From: Acetobacteraceae bacterium
GTDB taxonomy: Bacteria > Pseudomonadota > Alphaproteobacteria > Acetobacterales > Acetobacteraceae
Length of the DNA: 34,906 nucleotides
Assembly: GCA_027487675.1 (NCBI GenBank)
Contig: JAIYDD010000050.1
Coordinates: forward strand, 1-34,906
Direction: 5' to 3'
The position numbers were made by a program, and so were the translations under genes. Below the pieces are notes generated by a model, which was given only the letters and a program-made list of their open reading frames with translations, made no database searches and had not been told where the DNA came from. Below, in pieces: positions 15,601-24,297 of the stretch (the stretch's first letter is position 1; each line of letters begins with the position of its first letter).

Positions 15601-18600
15601 ATGCGTCGCCGCCTGCATCGCGCCCTGCTGCTCGCCACCACCGCGCTGCTGGTGCCGCTGGCCGCCGCGGCGCAGGCGCCGGATGCGCGGCCGCAGGGCG
15701 GCCAGGTGGTCGCCGGCAGCGCCAGCATCAGCCAGGCGCCGGGCCGCACCCAGGTCACCCAGACCAGCAACCGCGCGGTGATCGAATGGCAGCGGCTGGA
15801 TGTCGGCCGCGACCACCGGCTCGACATCCGCCAGCCCGGCGCCTCCTCCTGGTCCCTCCAGCGCGTCACCGGGCCGGACCCGTCCGCCATCGCCGGGCGC
15901 GTCACCTCCAATGGCGGGGTCGCCATCGTCAACCCGAACGGCGTGACCTTCGCCGAGGGCGCGCAGGTGGATGTGGCGGCGCTGATCGCCACCGCCTCCG
16001 ACACCGCCAACCAAGCCTTCATGGCCGGCCGCATGGCCTTTGACGGCGCGCCGCGCCCGGGCGCGCGGATCGAGAACCGCGGCACGGTCACCGTCGCCGA
16101 GCAGGGCCTGGCGGCGCTGGTCGGGCCGAGCGTGGCCAATTCGGGCACCATCCGCGCCCGCCTCGGCCGCGTCGCGCTCGCCGGCGCGGAGGGCTTCGCG
16201 CTCGATCTCGCCGGCGACGGGCTGCTGTCGCTGGATGTCACGCACCAAGTTGCCGCCGCGCCGGCCGGCGGGGCGGCGCTGGTGACGAACACCGGCACCA
16301 TCGAGGCGGAGCGCGGCCATGTGCTGCTGACCGCGCGCGCCGCGTCTTCCGTGCTGGAGACGCTGGTGGAGGCCGGCGGGCGCATCAGCGCACCCGGCGG
16401 GGTGGTGGAGGCCACCGCCCCGGGCGGCGCGGTGCGCGTGCCGGCCGGCGCGCGGCTCGATGCCTCCGCCCCCGGCGGCGGCGGGCAGGTGACGGTGGGT
16501 GCCGGCCGCGCCAGCCGCCCCGGCGCGGCCACCGACCTCGCCGCCCGCACCACCATCGAGCGGGGGGCGGAGCTGCGGGCCGATGCGGCGGGCGCGGGCG
16601 ATGGCGGCCGCGTGATCGTCCATTCCCGCGACCGGACGGAGATGCGCGGCAGCGCCTCCGCCCGCGGCGCCGGGCTGGTCGGCGCGCGCACCGGCCGCGG
16701 CGGGCTGGTCGAGGTCTCGTCCAAGGGCAGCGTCGCCATCGACGCCAAGCTCGATGCCGGCCCGGGCGGCCGCGTATTGCTGGACCCCGAGGAGCTGCGC
16801 GTGGTGCAGGCGCTGTCGGGCGGCACCGAGCCGGCGGAGGTCACCGCTTCCACCATCGGCGCCGCCACCGGCGACGTCACGCTTTCCGCCACCCGCGCCG
16901 TCCACGTCGAGGCCGCCATCGCCAAGCCCCAGGGCGAGCTGCGCATCGAGACCACCGGCACCAGCCCGGCCGACAGCATCCATATCGGCGCGGCGGTGAC
17001 GCTGGGCGGCGGGCTGACGCTCTCCTCCGCCGGCGACATCACCCAATCCGCGCCGATCGCCGCGGCGCGCCTCCAAGCCGAGAGCACGATGGGCGCGGTG
17101 CGGCTCGATTCCACGCGCAACGCCATCGCCGCGCTCGGCGGCGGCAGCGCGGCGGGGCTGTTCGAGCTGTCCAATGGCGGCGACCTCGCCGTCACCGGGC
17201 CCGTCGCGGCGCGCGACGTGCGGCTCTGGGCGCGCCAGACCCTCTCGATCGAGGCGCGCATCGCCGCCGAGGCGCGGCTGGAACTGTCGGGCCTGCGCGG
17301 CATCACCCAGGCGGAAGGCGGCGCCGGGCTGTCCGCGACCGAATTGCTGCTGGAAGCCGTCAGCGGCGCGCTGCTGCTGGACGGCGCGGGCAACCGCATC
17401 CTGAACCTGCACGACACCGCGGCGCCGCGCGGCCTCGCCCTGGCGAACGAGGCGGACCTCAACGTCACCGGCACCATCGTCGGCGGCAGCGTGGCGCTGA
17501 CGGCGCGCCGCGGCAGCATCACCCAGGACCCATCCGCCTCGCGCCTGATCGTCGCCGACCTGTTCCTGGAAGCGCCGCAGGGCGGCGTGCTGTTCGACGG
17601 CCAGCTCAACACCATTCCGCGCCTGGCCGCGCAGGTGCGGGATGCGCTGGTGCTGGATGCCGGCGGGCCGCTCACCCTGTCGGGTCCCGTGGAAGCCGCC
17701 AGCCTGCGGCTGCGCGCCTTCGGCGACCTGTCGCAGGAGACGGGGGCGGTGGTCCGCACCGGCCGGCTCTCGGCCGAGGCGGTGGGCGGCGCGGTCCTGC
17801 TCGCCGATCCGCTGAACGAGATCGCGGCGCTGGGCGACGTCTCGGCCGGGACGGAGATCCGCATCGGCAATGCCGTCCCGCTCGACATCGCCGGCCTGGT
17901 CGCGGCGCCGGAGGTGGCGCTGGTCGCGGCCGGCACGATCGGCCAGGCGGGCGGCGGGCGGATCGAGACGGGGCTGCTGCGCGCCACCGCGCTGCTCGGC
18001 GATGTCGCGCTGGACGGGCCGGGGAATGCCGTGGCCGCGCTCGGCGGCTCCGGCGCGGCGGGCGGCTTTGCCCTCGCCACGACGGGCACGCTGGCGGTGA
18101 CCGGCGCGGTGGATGCCGGCGGGGCGGTCGCGATCGCCGCCGAGGCGCTGACGCTGGCCGCCGACATCGCGGGCCTTCGCGTCGCGCTGCGCGCCCCGGG
18201 CGGCGACCTGCTGCAGCAGGCCGGCGCGGTGGTGACGGAGGCGCTGGATGCGCAGGCGCTCGGCATCGTGCGGCTGGACGCCCCGGCGAACCGCATCGGC
18301 GCCATCGCCGGCGGCGCCGGGCTGGTCTTCGGCGTGCGCTCCGCCCGCGCCGCCACCGCGGCCGGCATCGCGGCGCCGGAAGTGGCGCTGGACGTCGCCG
18401 GCGACCTGACCCAGGCGGCCGGCGATGCGGGCATCGCCACCGCCCTGCTGCATGCGCGGGCGACCGGCCGCGTCGCCCTGGCCGCCACCGCCAACGCCAT
18501 CGAAAGCCTGGGCGAGGTCGCCGCGCCGCTTGGCCTTTCGGTCACCACCGGCACGGCGCTGCTGCTGACCTCACCCGTCGATGTCCCGCAGGCGGTGCTG

Positions 18601-20793
18601 CGCGCCGGCGGCGCGCTGGCGCAGCTGCCCGGCGGGTCGCTCGCCGCCGGCACGCTGGAGGTCGCTTCGGGCGGCGATGTCACCCTCGACCTCGGCGCCA
18701 ATGCCGTGGCGCGGCTGCTCTCGGCCGAGGCCGCGGGCGCCTTCCGGCTGGCCACCGGCGGCGCGCTATCGCTGGAAGGCCGCATCGCCTCGGCCGGCGC
18801 GATGGTGCTGCGCGCGACCGACGGCATCGCCCAGCCCGCCGGCGTCGTCGTCGCGCCGTCGCTCGAAGCCCGCGCGCTGCAGGGCGCGGTGCGGCTCGAC
18901 CGGCCGAACCAGGTTGCGGTGCTGGCCGGCGGCGGCGCGGCGGACCTGTTCCGCTTCGCCCATGCCGGCGGCGCGCCGCTGCGGCTCGGCGGGCTGATCT
19001 CCGCGCCGGAGGTGGCGCTGGCGCTGCCCGCCGGCATCGTCGAGGGCGGCGGCGCGCTGCGCGCCCAGGCGCTGGCGCTGGATGCCGATGGCGCGGTGGT
19101 GCTGGACCAGGCGGGGCACCGGGTCGGCGCCGTCTCCGGCCGCGCCGGGGCGCTGCGGCTGGCCGCGGGCGGGCCGCTCGACGTCACGCGGCCGCTCGCG
19201 GTCGCCGGCGATCTCGGCCTGGACGCCGAGGGCATCGGCTTCCTCGCCCCCGCCTCGGCCGGCGGGGCGGTGCTGCTGGTCTCCCCGCACGGGCATGTCG
19301 TGCAGGCGCCGACCGGCGCGGCGCTGGCCTTCGCCGGCGGGCTCACCGTGCATGGCAACGGAATCGTCGCGCTGGACGGGGCGGGGAACGCCATCCCGGT
19401 GCTGGCGGGCGGCTCCGCGGTGGGCAGCTTCGCGCTGGCCACCACCGGCGCGCTCCGCGTGGCGGCCGCGGCGCCGGGGGGCGGCGTGCCGCTGGGCGGC
19501 ATCGGCCCGGCGGTGGAGGCGGCGACCGTGACGCTCGGCGCCGGCGGGGCGCTGGTGCTGGACGGCGCGGGGCTGGCCGCCGGCACCGCCCTGGCGCTCA
19601 GCGCCGGCGGGGCGATGAGCCTGGACGGCACGCGCATCGACGCGCCCTCCGCCACGCTGCGGGCGGAAGGCGCGATGGCGCTGGACCGCGCCACCCTGGC
19701 CGCGCAGGTGGTGGATGCGCGGAGCGCGGCGGGGATGACGCTGGACGGCGCCTCGCTGACCGCCGCCGCCGTCACGCTGCGGGCGGAAGGCGCGATGGCG
19801 CTGGACCGCGCCACCCTGGCCGCGCAGGCGGTGGATGCGCGGACGGCGGCGGGGATGACGCTGGACGGCGCCTCGCTGGCCGCCGGCGCGGTGACGCTGC
19901 GGGCGGAGGGCGCGATGGCGCTCGGCACCGCCGCCATCGCCGCGGCCAGCCTGGATGCGCAGGCGGGCACGGTGCTGGGCCTCGGCCAGGCCAGGCTGGA
20001 TGCGGCGACGGTCAGCCTGCGCTCGGCCGGATCGCTGGCCATGGACGGTGCGGCCATCGCCGCGACCGGGATCGAGGCGCGGGCCGCCGGCGCGATCGGC
20101 CTGGCGCGCGCCGGCCTCGCGGCCGAGACCATGGACCTGGTCGCCGGCACGACCCTGGCGCTGGACGGCGCGACGCTGACCGCCGGCCGCGCGGTGCTGC
20201 TGGCGGCGCCCCAGGGGCTGGAAGGCGGGGCGCGCAGCACGCTCAGGCCGCTCGATCCGGCGCGGCGGCCGGTGCTGGTGGTGGACACGCGGCGAGAGGG
20301 CGCGCTGGCCGCGCTGCCGGCCGATCTGGCCGCCGACCTGCCGGGGGTGGAGGCGGCGGCCCAGCCCATCCAGCTCGGCTATTTCGGGCCCGCGCGGGCG
20401 ACGTCGGCGGGGGGGGCGGTGATCGACCTGGCGGCGGGGGACTCGCCGGTCTTCCTGCTGCTGGACGGCGCGCCGGCGCTGGGCGTGCTGGATGCCGGGC
20501 GGCTCGGCGTGCTGGGGCAGGGCGGCTCGGCCTTCCTGGTCGGCACGCTGGCGGGCCAGGGCGGCGCGGCGGCGGCGGCGCTGGCGAGGGTGACGCCGGG
20601 CCAGTCCGGCTACAGCTTCAACGCCTGCCCGATCGGCGTGGCGAATTGCGGCGCCGGGCCGACACCTTCGGCGCCGGAGGCCGAGGCCCTTGCCATCCGC
20701 CAGCGGCCGGCGGGGTTCGACCCGCTTCCCGCGGCCTGGGGCGGGGCTGGGGGGCTGGTGCTGGTGGTGGAGGAGGGGGTGGAGGGCGAGTGA
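15601..20793 (+). CDS. Large secreted TpsA-like adhesin (filamentous haemagglutinin N-terminal domain)
   Basis: A 1730-residue exported protein. A signal peptide (LLLATTALLVPLAAAAQAP) is followed by a two-partner-secretion domain, residues about 30-290, with IEWQRLDVGRDHRLDIRQPG and the hallmark NPNGVTF. Residues about 490-1300 consist of some eleven units of about 70 residues (pattern G.V.LD..N.I..L....F.L....L.V.G.V.A..V.L.A.G.I.Q). Residues about 1340-1450 are shorter, about 20-residue repeats, including a near-identical 40-residue duplication. All this fits a long beta-helix fibre. The C-terminus carries a FNACPIGVANC Cys pair, also seen in related alphaproteobacterial proteins. No TpsB/FhaC outer-membrane partner is in the window. 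It is probably a surface or biofilm adhesin; the partner and target are unknown. Confidence 0.9.
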   Translation: MRRRLHRALLLATTALLVPLAAAAQAPDARPQGGQVVAGSASISQAPGRTQVTQTSNRAVIEWQRLDVGRDHRLDIRQPGASSWSLQRVTGPDPSAIAGRVTSNGGVAIVNPNGVTFAEGAQVDVAALIATASDTANQAFMAGRMAFDGAPRPGARIENRGTVTVAEQGLAALVGPSVANSGTIRARLGRVALAGAEGFALDLAGDGLLSLDVTHQVAAAPAGGAALVTNTGTIEAERGHVLLTARAASSVLETLVEAGGRISAPGGVVEATAPGGAVRVPAGARLDASAPGGGGQVTVGAGRASRPGAATDLAARTTIERGAELRADAAGAGDGGRVIVHSRDRTEMRGSASARGAGLVGARTGRGGLVEVSSKGSVAIDAKLDAGPGGRVLLDPEELRVVQALSGGTEPAEVTASTIGAATGDVTLSATRAVHVEAAIAKPQGELRIETTGTSPADSIHIGAAVTLGGGLTLSSAGDITQSAPIAAARLQAESTMGAVRLDSTRNAIAALGGGSAAGLFELSNGGDLAVTGPVAARDVRLWARQTLSIEARIAAEARLELSGLRGITQAEGGAGLSATELLLEAVSGALLLDGAGNRILNLHDTAAPRGLALANEADLNVTGTIVGGSVALTARRGSITQDPSASRLIVADLFLEAPQGGVLFDGQLNTIPRLAAQVRDALVLDAGGPLTLSGPVEAASLRLRAFGDLSQETGAVVRTGRLSAEAVGGAVLLADPLNEIAALGDVSAGTEIRIGNAVPLDIAGLVAAPEVALVAAGTIGQAGGGRIETGLLRATALLGDVALDGPGNAVAALGGSGAAGGFALATTGTLAVTGAVDAGGAVAIAAEALTLAADIAGLRVALRAPGGDLLQQAGAVVTEALDAQALGIVRLDAPANRIGAIAGGAGLVFGVRSARAATAAGIAAPEVALDVAGDLTQAAGDAGIATALLHARATGRVALAATANAIESLGEVAAPLGLSVTTGTALLLTSPVDVPQAVLRAGGALAQLPGGSLAAGTLEVASGGDVTLDLGANAVARLLSAEAAGAFRLATGGALSLEGRIASAGAMVLRATDGIAQPAGVVVAPSLEARALQGAVRLDRPNQVAVLAGGGAADLFRFAHAGGAPLRLGGLISAPEVALALPAGIVEGGGALRAQALALDADGAVVLDQAGHRVGAVSGRAGALRLAAGGPLDVTRPLAVAGDLGLDAEGIGFLAPASAGGAVLLVSPHGHVVQAPTGAALAFAGGLTVHGNGIVALDGAGNAIPVLAGGSAVGSFALATTGALRVAAAAPGGGVPLGGIGPAVEAATVTLGAGGALVLDGAGLAAGTALALSAGGAMSLDGTRIDAPSATLRAEGAMALDRATLAAQVVDARSAAGMTLDGASLTAAAVTLRAEGAMALDRATLAAQAVDARTAAGMTLDGASLAAGAVTLRAEGAMALGTAAIAAASLDAQAGTVLGLGQARLDAATVSLRSAGSLAMDGAAIAATGIEARAAGAIGLARAGLAAETMDLVAGTTLALDGATLTAGRAVLLAAPQGLEGGARSTLRPLDPARRPVLVVDTRREGALAALPADLAADLPGVEAAAQPIQLGYFGPARATSAGGAVIDLAAGDSPVFLLLDGAPALGVLDAGRLGVLGQGGSAFLVGTLAGQGGAAAAALARVTPGQSGYSFNACPIGVANCGAGPTPSAPEAEALAIRQRPAGFDPLPAAWGGAGGLVLVVEEGVEGE
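17070..19500 (+). repeat. Array of about eleven degenerate 70-residue repeats in the adhesin
   Basis: Each unit starts with a strand like LLLEAVSGALLLDG, continues with N-R-I..L, then a F.LATTGTLAVTG-like stretch and ends with V.L.A.G.I.Q. Units are diverged at DNA level, so this is an old protein-level repeat, not recent slippage. I counted the copies by eye; a dot plot would fix the boundaries. Confidence 0.75.
19654..19932 (+). repeat. Near-identical 120-bp tandem repeat in the adhesin
   Basis: Two full units (19654-19773 and 19774-19893) and a partial third (from 19894) share an exact 120-base period. Each encodes 40 residues starting TLRAEGAMALDRATLAAQ, itself two 20-residue half-units. 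The high DNA identity shows recent duplication. The period is in frame, so copy number can change without breaking the gene. Confidence 0.9.
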
Positions 20794-20855
20794 CGCGGGG
20801 CGCCGGCGGGGACAAGGCCTGACGGACGGGGCATGAGCGCCGGAGCGTGCGCCTT

Positions 20856-20939
20856 GTGGCCCGGGGGGAGGCTTTGCCTCCCCCCCTTCCCCCCACCACC
20901 AGGACTGCCGTCCTGGACCTGCATCGGCTGAAAAGACAA
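20856..20939 (+). repeat. Intergenic hairpin element, copy 2 (lacks the middle hairpin)
   Basis: Shares GTGGCCCGGGGGGAGGC with copy 1, with stem GGGGGAGGC/GCCTCCCCC (20864-20884), then a C-rich linker in place of the middle hairpin, then CCAGGAC/GTCCTGG around TGCC (20899-20916, seven perfect pairs) and the GGACCTGCATCGGCTGAA tail. It lies between convergent genes, like copies 1 and 3. Confidence 0.8.
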
Positions 20940-21059
20940 ACATGCGAGGGGCTGTGAGGGGGCGCCGCCCGCGGGAGGGGCCGGAGGCACTGCGCGGCCG
21001 TCGCCCCGCGCCGCGCCCGAATTCCAGAGGTCCAGGAGGCCCCTGCCTCCTGGTGGGGT

Positions 21060-21092
21060 AGCTCGAAGGGGCAACGCCCCTTCGAGCTTTTT
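21060..21092 (+). terminator. Rho-independent terminator downstream of the adhesin gene
   Basis: A perfect 13-bp stem, AGCTCGAAGGGGC and GCCCCTTCGAGCT, closes a three-base AAC loop and is followed by a T-run. The T-run is on the plus strand only, so it serves the adhesin transcript, although it is about 270 bases past the stop. It is the only classic intrinsic terminator I found in the window. Confidence 0.85.
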
Positions 21093-21110
21093 CCCTGCGC
21101 GCCCCCCCCG

Positions 21111-22457
21111 CTACGCCTCCGCTTCCCCGAACACGCGCGACACATCCCCGCCCCAGCCGTGTTCCGCCCGTGCCAGCCAGCGTTCCGCCTGGGTCAGCCC
21201 GCTCGCCGCGATCTCCTCCAGCGGCGCGAGATACGCCTCCTCGCCCAGCCCCCGCGCGCGCAGCCCGTCCCGCGCGATCGCCACCGCGTCGAGCGCCACC
21301 TCGCGCAGCCCGCGCCCGGCGATGCCGGCGTGCAGCGCCAGCCGCGGGACGTCCAGCCGCAGGGCGCGGATCGCCTCCACCGTCCAGCCGCGCACCAGCG
21401 CCGCCGCCGCCTTCTGGGCCGCGTCGTCGTAGAGCAGGCCGGTCCAGAAGGCAGACTTCGCCAGCATCATCGCCGGCGTGCCGGCGTCCGCCCCGCGCAT
21501 CTCCAGGAAGCGCTTCAGGCGGACATCGGTGAAGACGGTGGTGACGTGGTCCGCCCAGTCACCCATGGTCGCGCGCTGCCCTGCCAGCGCACCGCCGGCG
21601 CGGCCTTCCAGGAAGGCGCGGAAGGGAATGCCGGCGGCGTCGATCCAGCGGCCGTCGCGCATGATGAAGTACATCGGCACGTCGAGGACGAACTGCACGA
21701 AGCGTTCGAAGCCGAAGCCGTCCTCGAAGGCAACCGCGGGGATGCCGGTGCGGTCCGGGTCGGTGTCCGACCAGACATGGCCGCGCAGCGTCAGGAAGCC
21801 GGAGGGCCGGCCTTCCAGGAAGGGCGAATTGGCGAAGAGCGCGGTGGCCAGCGGCTGCAGGGCGAGCGACACGCGCAGCTTCTCCGCCATGTCCGCCTCG
21901 TCGCCGAAGTCGAGGTTCACCTGCACCGTGCAGGTGCGCAGCATCATGTCGAGGCCCATGCCGCCCACGCGCGGCATATAGGCGCGCATGATCTGGTAGC
22001 GGCCCTTCGGCATCCAGGGCATGTCGTCGCGCCGCGCCAGCGGGTGGAAGCCCAGCGGCGCGAAGCCGAGGCCGAGCGGGCCTGCCACTTCATGCACCTC
22101 CCGCAGGTGGTCGGCCAGTTCCACGCGGGTGCCGTGCAGGTCGGCCAGCGGCGCGCCGGACAGCTCGAACTGCCCGCCCGGCTCCAGGCTGACCGAGGCG
22201 CCGCCGCGCTTCAGCCCGATCGGCTTGCCGGCATCCAGGATGGGCTCCCACCCCTTGGCCTGCAGCCCTTCCAGCATCGCGCGGATGCCGCCCGGCTCGT
22301 AGGGCGGGGGGGCGAGCGTGTCGCGCGCGAAGCCGAACTTCTCGTGCTCCGTGCCGATGCGCCAGGCGCTGCGCGGCTTGCTGCCGGCGGCGAACCACTC
22401 GGCCAGCTGGCGCACCGAGGTGATCGGCGTCAGGTCGGCCTCGCCGGGATTCGACAT
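21111..22457 (-). CDS. gshA: Glutamate-cysteine ligase, plant/alphaproteobacterial type
   Basis: A 448-residue ATP-dependent ligase joining glutamate and cysteine, the first step of glutathione synthesis; cytosolic. Family marks are WRIGTEHEKFGF near the N-terminus, ASVSLEPGGQFELSGAPL, the YMPRVGGMGLDMMLRTCTVQVNLDF stretch (residues about 155-180), FANSPFLEGRPSGFLTLRGHVWSDTDPDR and FLEMRGAD. This is the GCS2-like class of plants and alphaproteobacteria, distinct from enterobacterial GshA. The ATG at 22457 has AGGAAGAG upstream on the minus strand. It lies 84 bases downstream of rsmE and is probably co-transcribed with it. Confidence 0.96.
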   Translation of the reverse strand: MSNPGEADLTPITSVRQLAEWFAAGSKPRSAWRIGTEHEKFGFARDTLAPPPYEPGGIRAMLEGLQAKGWEPILDAGKPIGLKRGGASVSLEPGGQFELSGAPLADLHGTRVELADHLREVHEVAGPLGLGFAPLGFHPLARRDDMPWMPKGRYQIMRAYMPRVGGMGLDMMLRTCTVQVNLDFGDEADMAEKLRVSLALQPLATALFANSPFLEGRPSGFLTLRGHVWSDTDPDRTGIPAVAFEDGFGFERFVQFVLDVPMYFIMRDGRWIDAAGIPFRAFLEGRAGGALAGQRATMGDWADHVTTVFTDVRLKRFLEMRGADAGTPAMMLAKSAFWTGLLYDDAAQKAAAALVRGWTVEAIRALRLDVPRLALHAGIAGRGLREVALDAVAIARDGLRARGLGEEAYLAPLEEIAASGLTQAERWLARAEHGWGGDVSRVFGEAEA

Positions 22458-22541
22458 GGGGACCGCGTTCTCTTCCTGGCGTTCCGCCCCGGGCGGCGTG
22501 CCCGCGGCGTCCTGTGCGTGGCCTTCCCGGGGCGGGAAGGA

Positions 22542-23369
22542 TCAGGTCCAGTCGCCCGCCAGCGCCTGCAGCGCGGCGAGCCCGGCCACCGCCGCGGTCT
22601 CGGCGCGCAGGATGCGCGGCCCGAGTGCGGCGGGCACAACAAAGGAGCGCCGGCGGAGATCGTCAAGTTCCGGGGGGTCGAACCCCCCTTCCGGGCCGAC
22701 CAGCAGGGCAAGGGGGTGCATCGCGCCGGCAGGCGCGTCCCGCGGCAGCGCGCCGGCAGGCGCGTCACGCCGCAGCGCGCCGGCAGGCGCGTTTTGCGAA
22801 AGCCCGCCGGCAGGCGCGTCACGCCGCAGCGCGCGGGCCAGCGCCTCGCGCAGCGGCGGGGCGGCGCTGCGCTCGGCCGCCACCACCAGCGCCCCACCCG
22901 GCCAGGCATCGAGGATGCGGTGCAGCGGCTGCGGCTCGGCGATCTCCGGGATGGTCAGGCGCTCGCATTGCTCGGCGGCGGCGCGGGCGATGGCGGACAG
23001 GCGCTGGGCGTTGGTGCGCTCCGCCACCGTGCGGCGGGTGATGACCGGGTGGATCGCGGCGGCGCCGAGTTCGGTCGCCTTCTCCACCGCCCAGTCCATC
23101 GGCTCGCGCTTCAGCAGGGCCAGCAGCAGGATCGGGCCGGGCTCCGGCGCCGGGGCGCGCCGGCGCGGGCCGATCGCGAAGGACGCGCGGTCCTTGCGCA
23201 GCGTGGCGATGCGCGCCTCGAACTCGCCGTCCGCCGCGTTGAACAGGCGCAGCGCATCGCCCGGGCCGCGGCGCAGCACGGTGCCGAGGTGATGCGCCTG
23301 GCCGGGCGCGGCCTCCACCGTCGCGCCTTCGGCGAGCGGCGTGTCCAGGTGCAGGCGGGGGATGGACAT
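22542..23369 (-). CDS. rsmE: 16S rRNA m3U1498 methyltransferase RsmE with a repeat insertion
   Basis: A 275-residue SPOUT-class methyltransferase that modifies uridine 1498 of 16S rRNA using AdoMet. The N-terminal PUA-like domain (PGQAHHLGTVLRRGPGDALRLF) is followed by LLLALLKREPMDWAVEKATELGAAAIHPV and the C-terminal knot with LLVGPEGGFDPPEL and LGPRILRAETAAVA. Residues about 181-216, just before LLVGPEGG, are four nine-residue units (LRRDAPAGA-like) encoded by a 27-bp minisatellite; this is not a normal part of the family. The knot motifs on both sides are intact, so the enzyme is probably functional. GGAGG precedes the ATG at 23369. It is divergent from ubiA. Confidence 0.95.
   Translation of the reverse strand: MSIPRLHLDTPLAEGATVEAAPGQAHHLGTVLRRGPGDALRLFNAADGEFEARIATLRKDRASFAIGPRRRAPAPEPGPILLLALLKREPMDWAVEKATELGAAAIHPVITRRTVAERTNAQRLSAIARAAAEQCERLTIPEIAEPQPLHRILDAWPGGALVVAAERSAAPPLREALARALRRDAPAGGLSQNAPAGALRRDAPAGALPRDAPAGAMHPLALLVGPEGGFDPPELDDLRRRSFVVPAALGPRILRAETAAVAGLAALQALAGDWT
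22722..22829 (-). repeat. 27-bp minisatellite, four units, inside rsmE
   Basis: Units begin at 22722, 22749, 22776 and 22803 (plus-strand numbering), each containing GCCGGCAGGCGCGT. The period is a multiple of three, so the frame is kept. The third unit differs most (TTTTGCGAAAG at its end). It encodes APAG-containing nonapeptides. Confidence 0.92.
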
Positions 23370-23397
23370 GGCGGGCCTCCGCGGGGAGGTATGCGGC

Positions 23398-24297
23398 ATG
23401 ACGGGATACACGGATATCCGGGCGCAGGGCTGGGTGGCGCGGCTGCCTTCCGGCTGGCGGCCCTTCGCGCTGCTGGCGCGCTTCGACCGGCCGATCGGCG
23501 CCTGGCTGCTGGTCCTGCCCGGCTTCTGGGCCATCGCGCTGGCCGCGGAGACGCTTGGCGGGGGGCTGTGGCTGGCCGCGCTGTTCCTGCTCGGCGCCTT
23601 CGCCATGCGTGGCGCGGGCTGCGTGGTGAACGATTTGTGGGACCGCAAGCTGGATGCGCAGGTGGAGCGCACGCGGGGGCGGCCGCTGGCCTCGGGCGCC
23701 GTCACGCCCTGGCAGGCGCTGTGGTTCCTGGCCGGGCTCTGCGCGGTCGGGGCAGCGGTGCTGTTCCAGCTGAGCTGGACGGCGGTGCTGGTGGGGCTGG
23801 GGTCGCTCATCCCCATTGCGCTCTATCCGCTGGCCAAGCGCGTGACGGACTGGCCGCAGGCGGTGCTGGGCGTGGTGTTCAGCTGGGCGGCGCCCACGGG
23901 ATACGCGGCGGCGACCGGCACGCTGGACGCGGCGGCGCTGCTGCTCTGGGCCGCGGGCTTTTGCTGGATCCTCGGCTACGACACGATCTATGCACATCAG
24001 GACCGGGAGGACGACGCGCTGGTCGGCATCCGCTCCACGGCCCGGAAATTCGGGGAACGGTCGGCGGGCTTCGTGGCGCTGTGCTACGCGGCGGCCGTCG
24101 CGCTGCTGGCGGCGGCGGCGGCGGTGGCGGGGCTCGGCGCCGGCTTCTACCTGGTGCTGCCGCTGGCCGCCTGGATGCTGGCGCGGCAGGCGCAGCTTCT
24201 CGACATCCGCGACCCGGGGCGGTGCCTCGCCCTGTTCAAGTCGAACCGGGAGGCAGGGCTGGTGATCGCGCTCGCCTTCCTGGCGGGGCGGCTGTGA
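23398..24297 (+). CDS. ubiA: 4-hydroxybenzoate polyprenyltransferase
   Basis: A 299-residue integral membrane prenyltransferase that joins the polyprenyl chain to 4-hydroxybenzoate in ubiquinone synthesis. Both Asp-rich magnesium/diphosphate motifs are intact: NDLWDRKLD (Asn78 to Asp86) followed by VERTRGRPLASG, and D195TIYAHQDREDD. LARFDRPIGAWLLVLPGFW marks the first helix, and about eight or nine hydrophobic segments follow. The ATG at 23398 has GGGGAGGT about eight bases upstream; the in-frame ATG at 23368 overlaps the rsmE start and is less likely. The stop overlaps the next gene's GTG as GTGA. Confidence 0.96.
   Translation: MTGYTDIRAQGWVARLPSGWRPFALLARFDRPIGAWLLVLPGFWAIALAAETLGGGLWLAALFLLGAFAMRGAGCVVNDLWDRKLDAQVERTRGRPLASGAVTPWQALWFLAGLCAVGAAVLFQLSWTAVLVGLGSLIPIALYPLAKRVTDWPQAVLGVVFSWAAPTGYAAATGTLDAAALLLWAAGFCWILGYDTIYAHQDREDDALVGIRSTARKFGERSAGFVALCYAAAVALLAAAAAVAGLGAGFYLVLPLAAWMLARQAQLLDIRDPGRCLALFKSNREAGLVIALAFLAGRL

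Larger units (their letters stand above)
20794..21110. other. Intergenic region between convergent adhesin and gshA genes
   Basis: About 317 bases without a supported gene. It holds hairpin element copy 2 (20856-20939), a CCAGGAGG/CCTCCTGG hairpin near 21033-21054 and a strong terminator at 21060-21092. Minus-strand frames here are products of base composition. Confidence 0.7.

Noticed and set aside
15571-20369. Very long minus-strand open frames (960 and 1593 codons) opposite the adhesin gene
   Set aside because: They lie antisense to a gene with clear signal peptide, TPS domain and repeats. In DNA this GC-rich, stops are rare in shadow frames, and the translations are low-complexity Ala/Ser/Pro/Arg with no family signal.
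21159-24293. Upstream part of a 1261-codon plus-strand frame ending with the methyltransferase
   Set aside because: Only the last 216 residues match a protein family; the rest is antisense to gshA and rsmE and in a shadow frame of ubiA.
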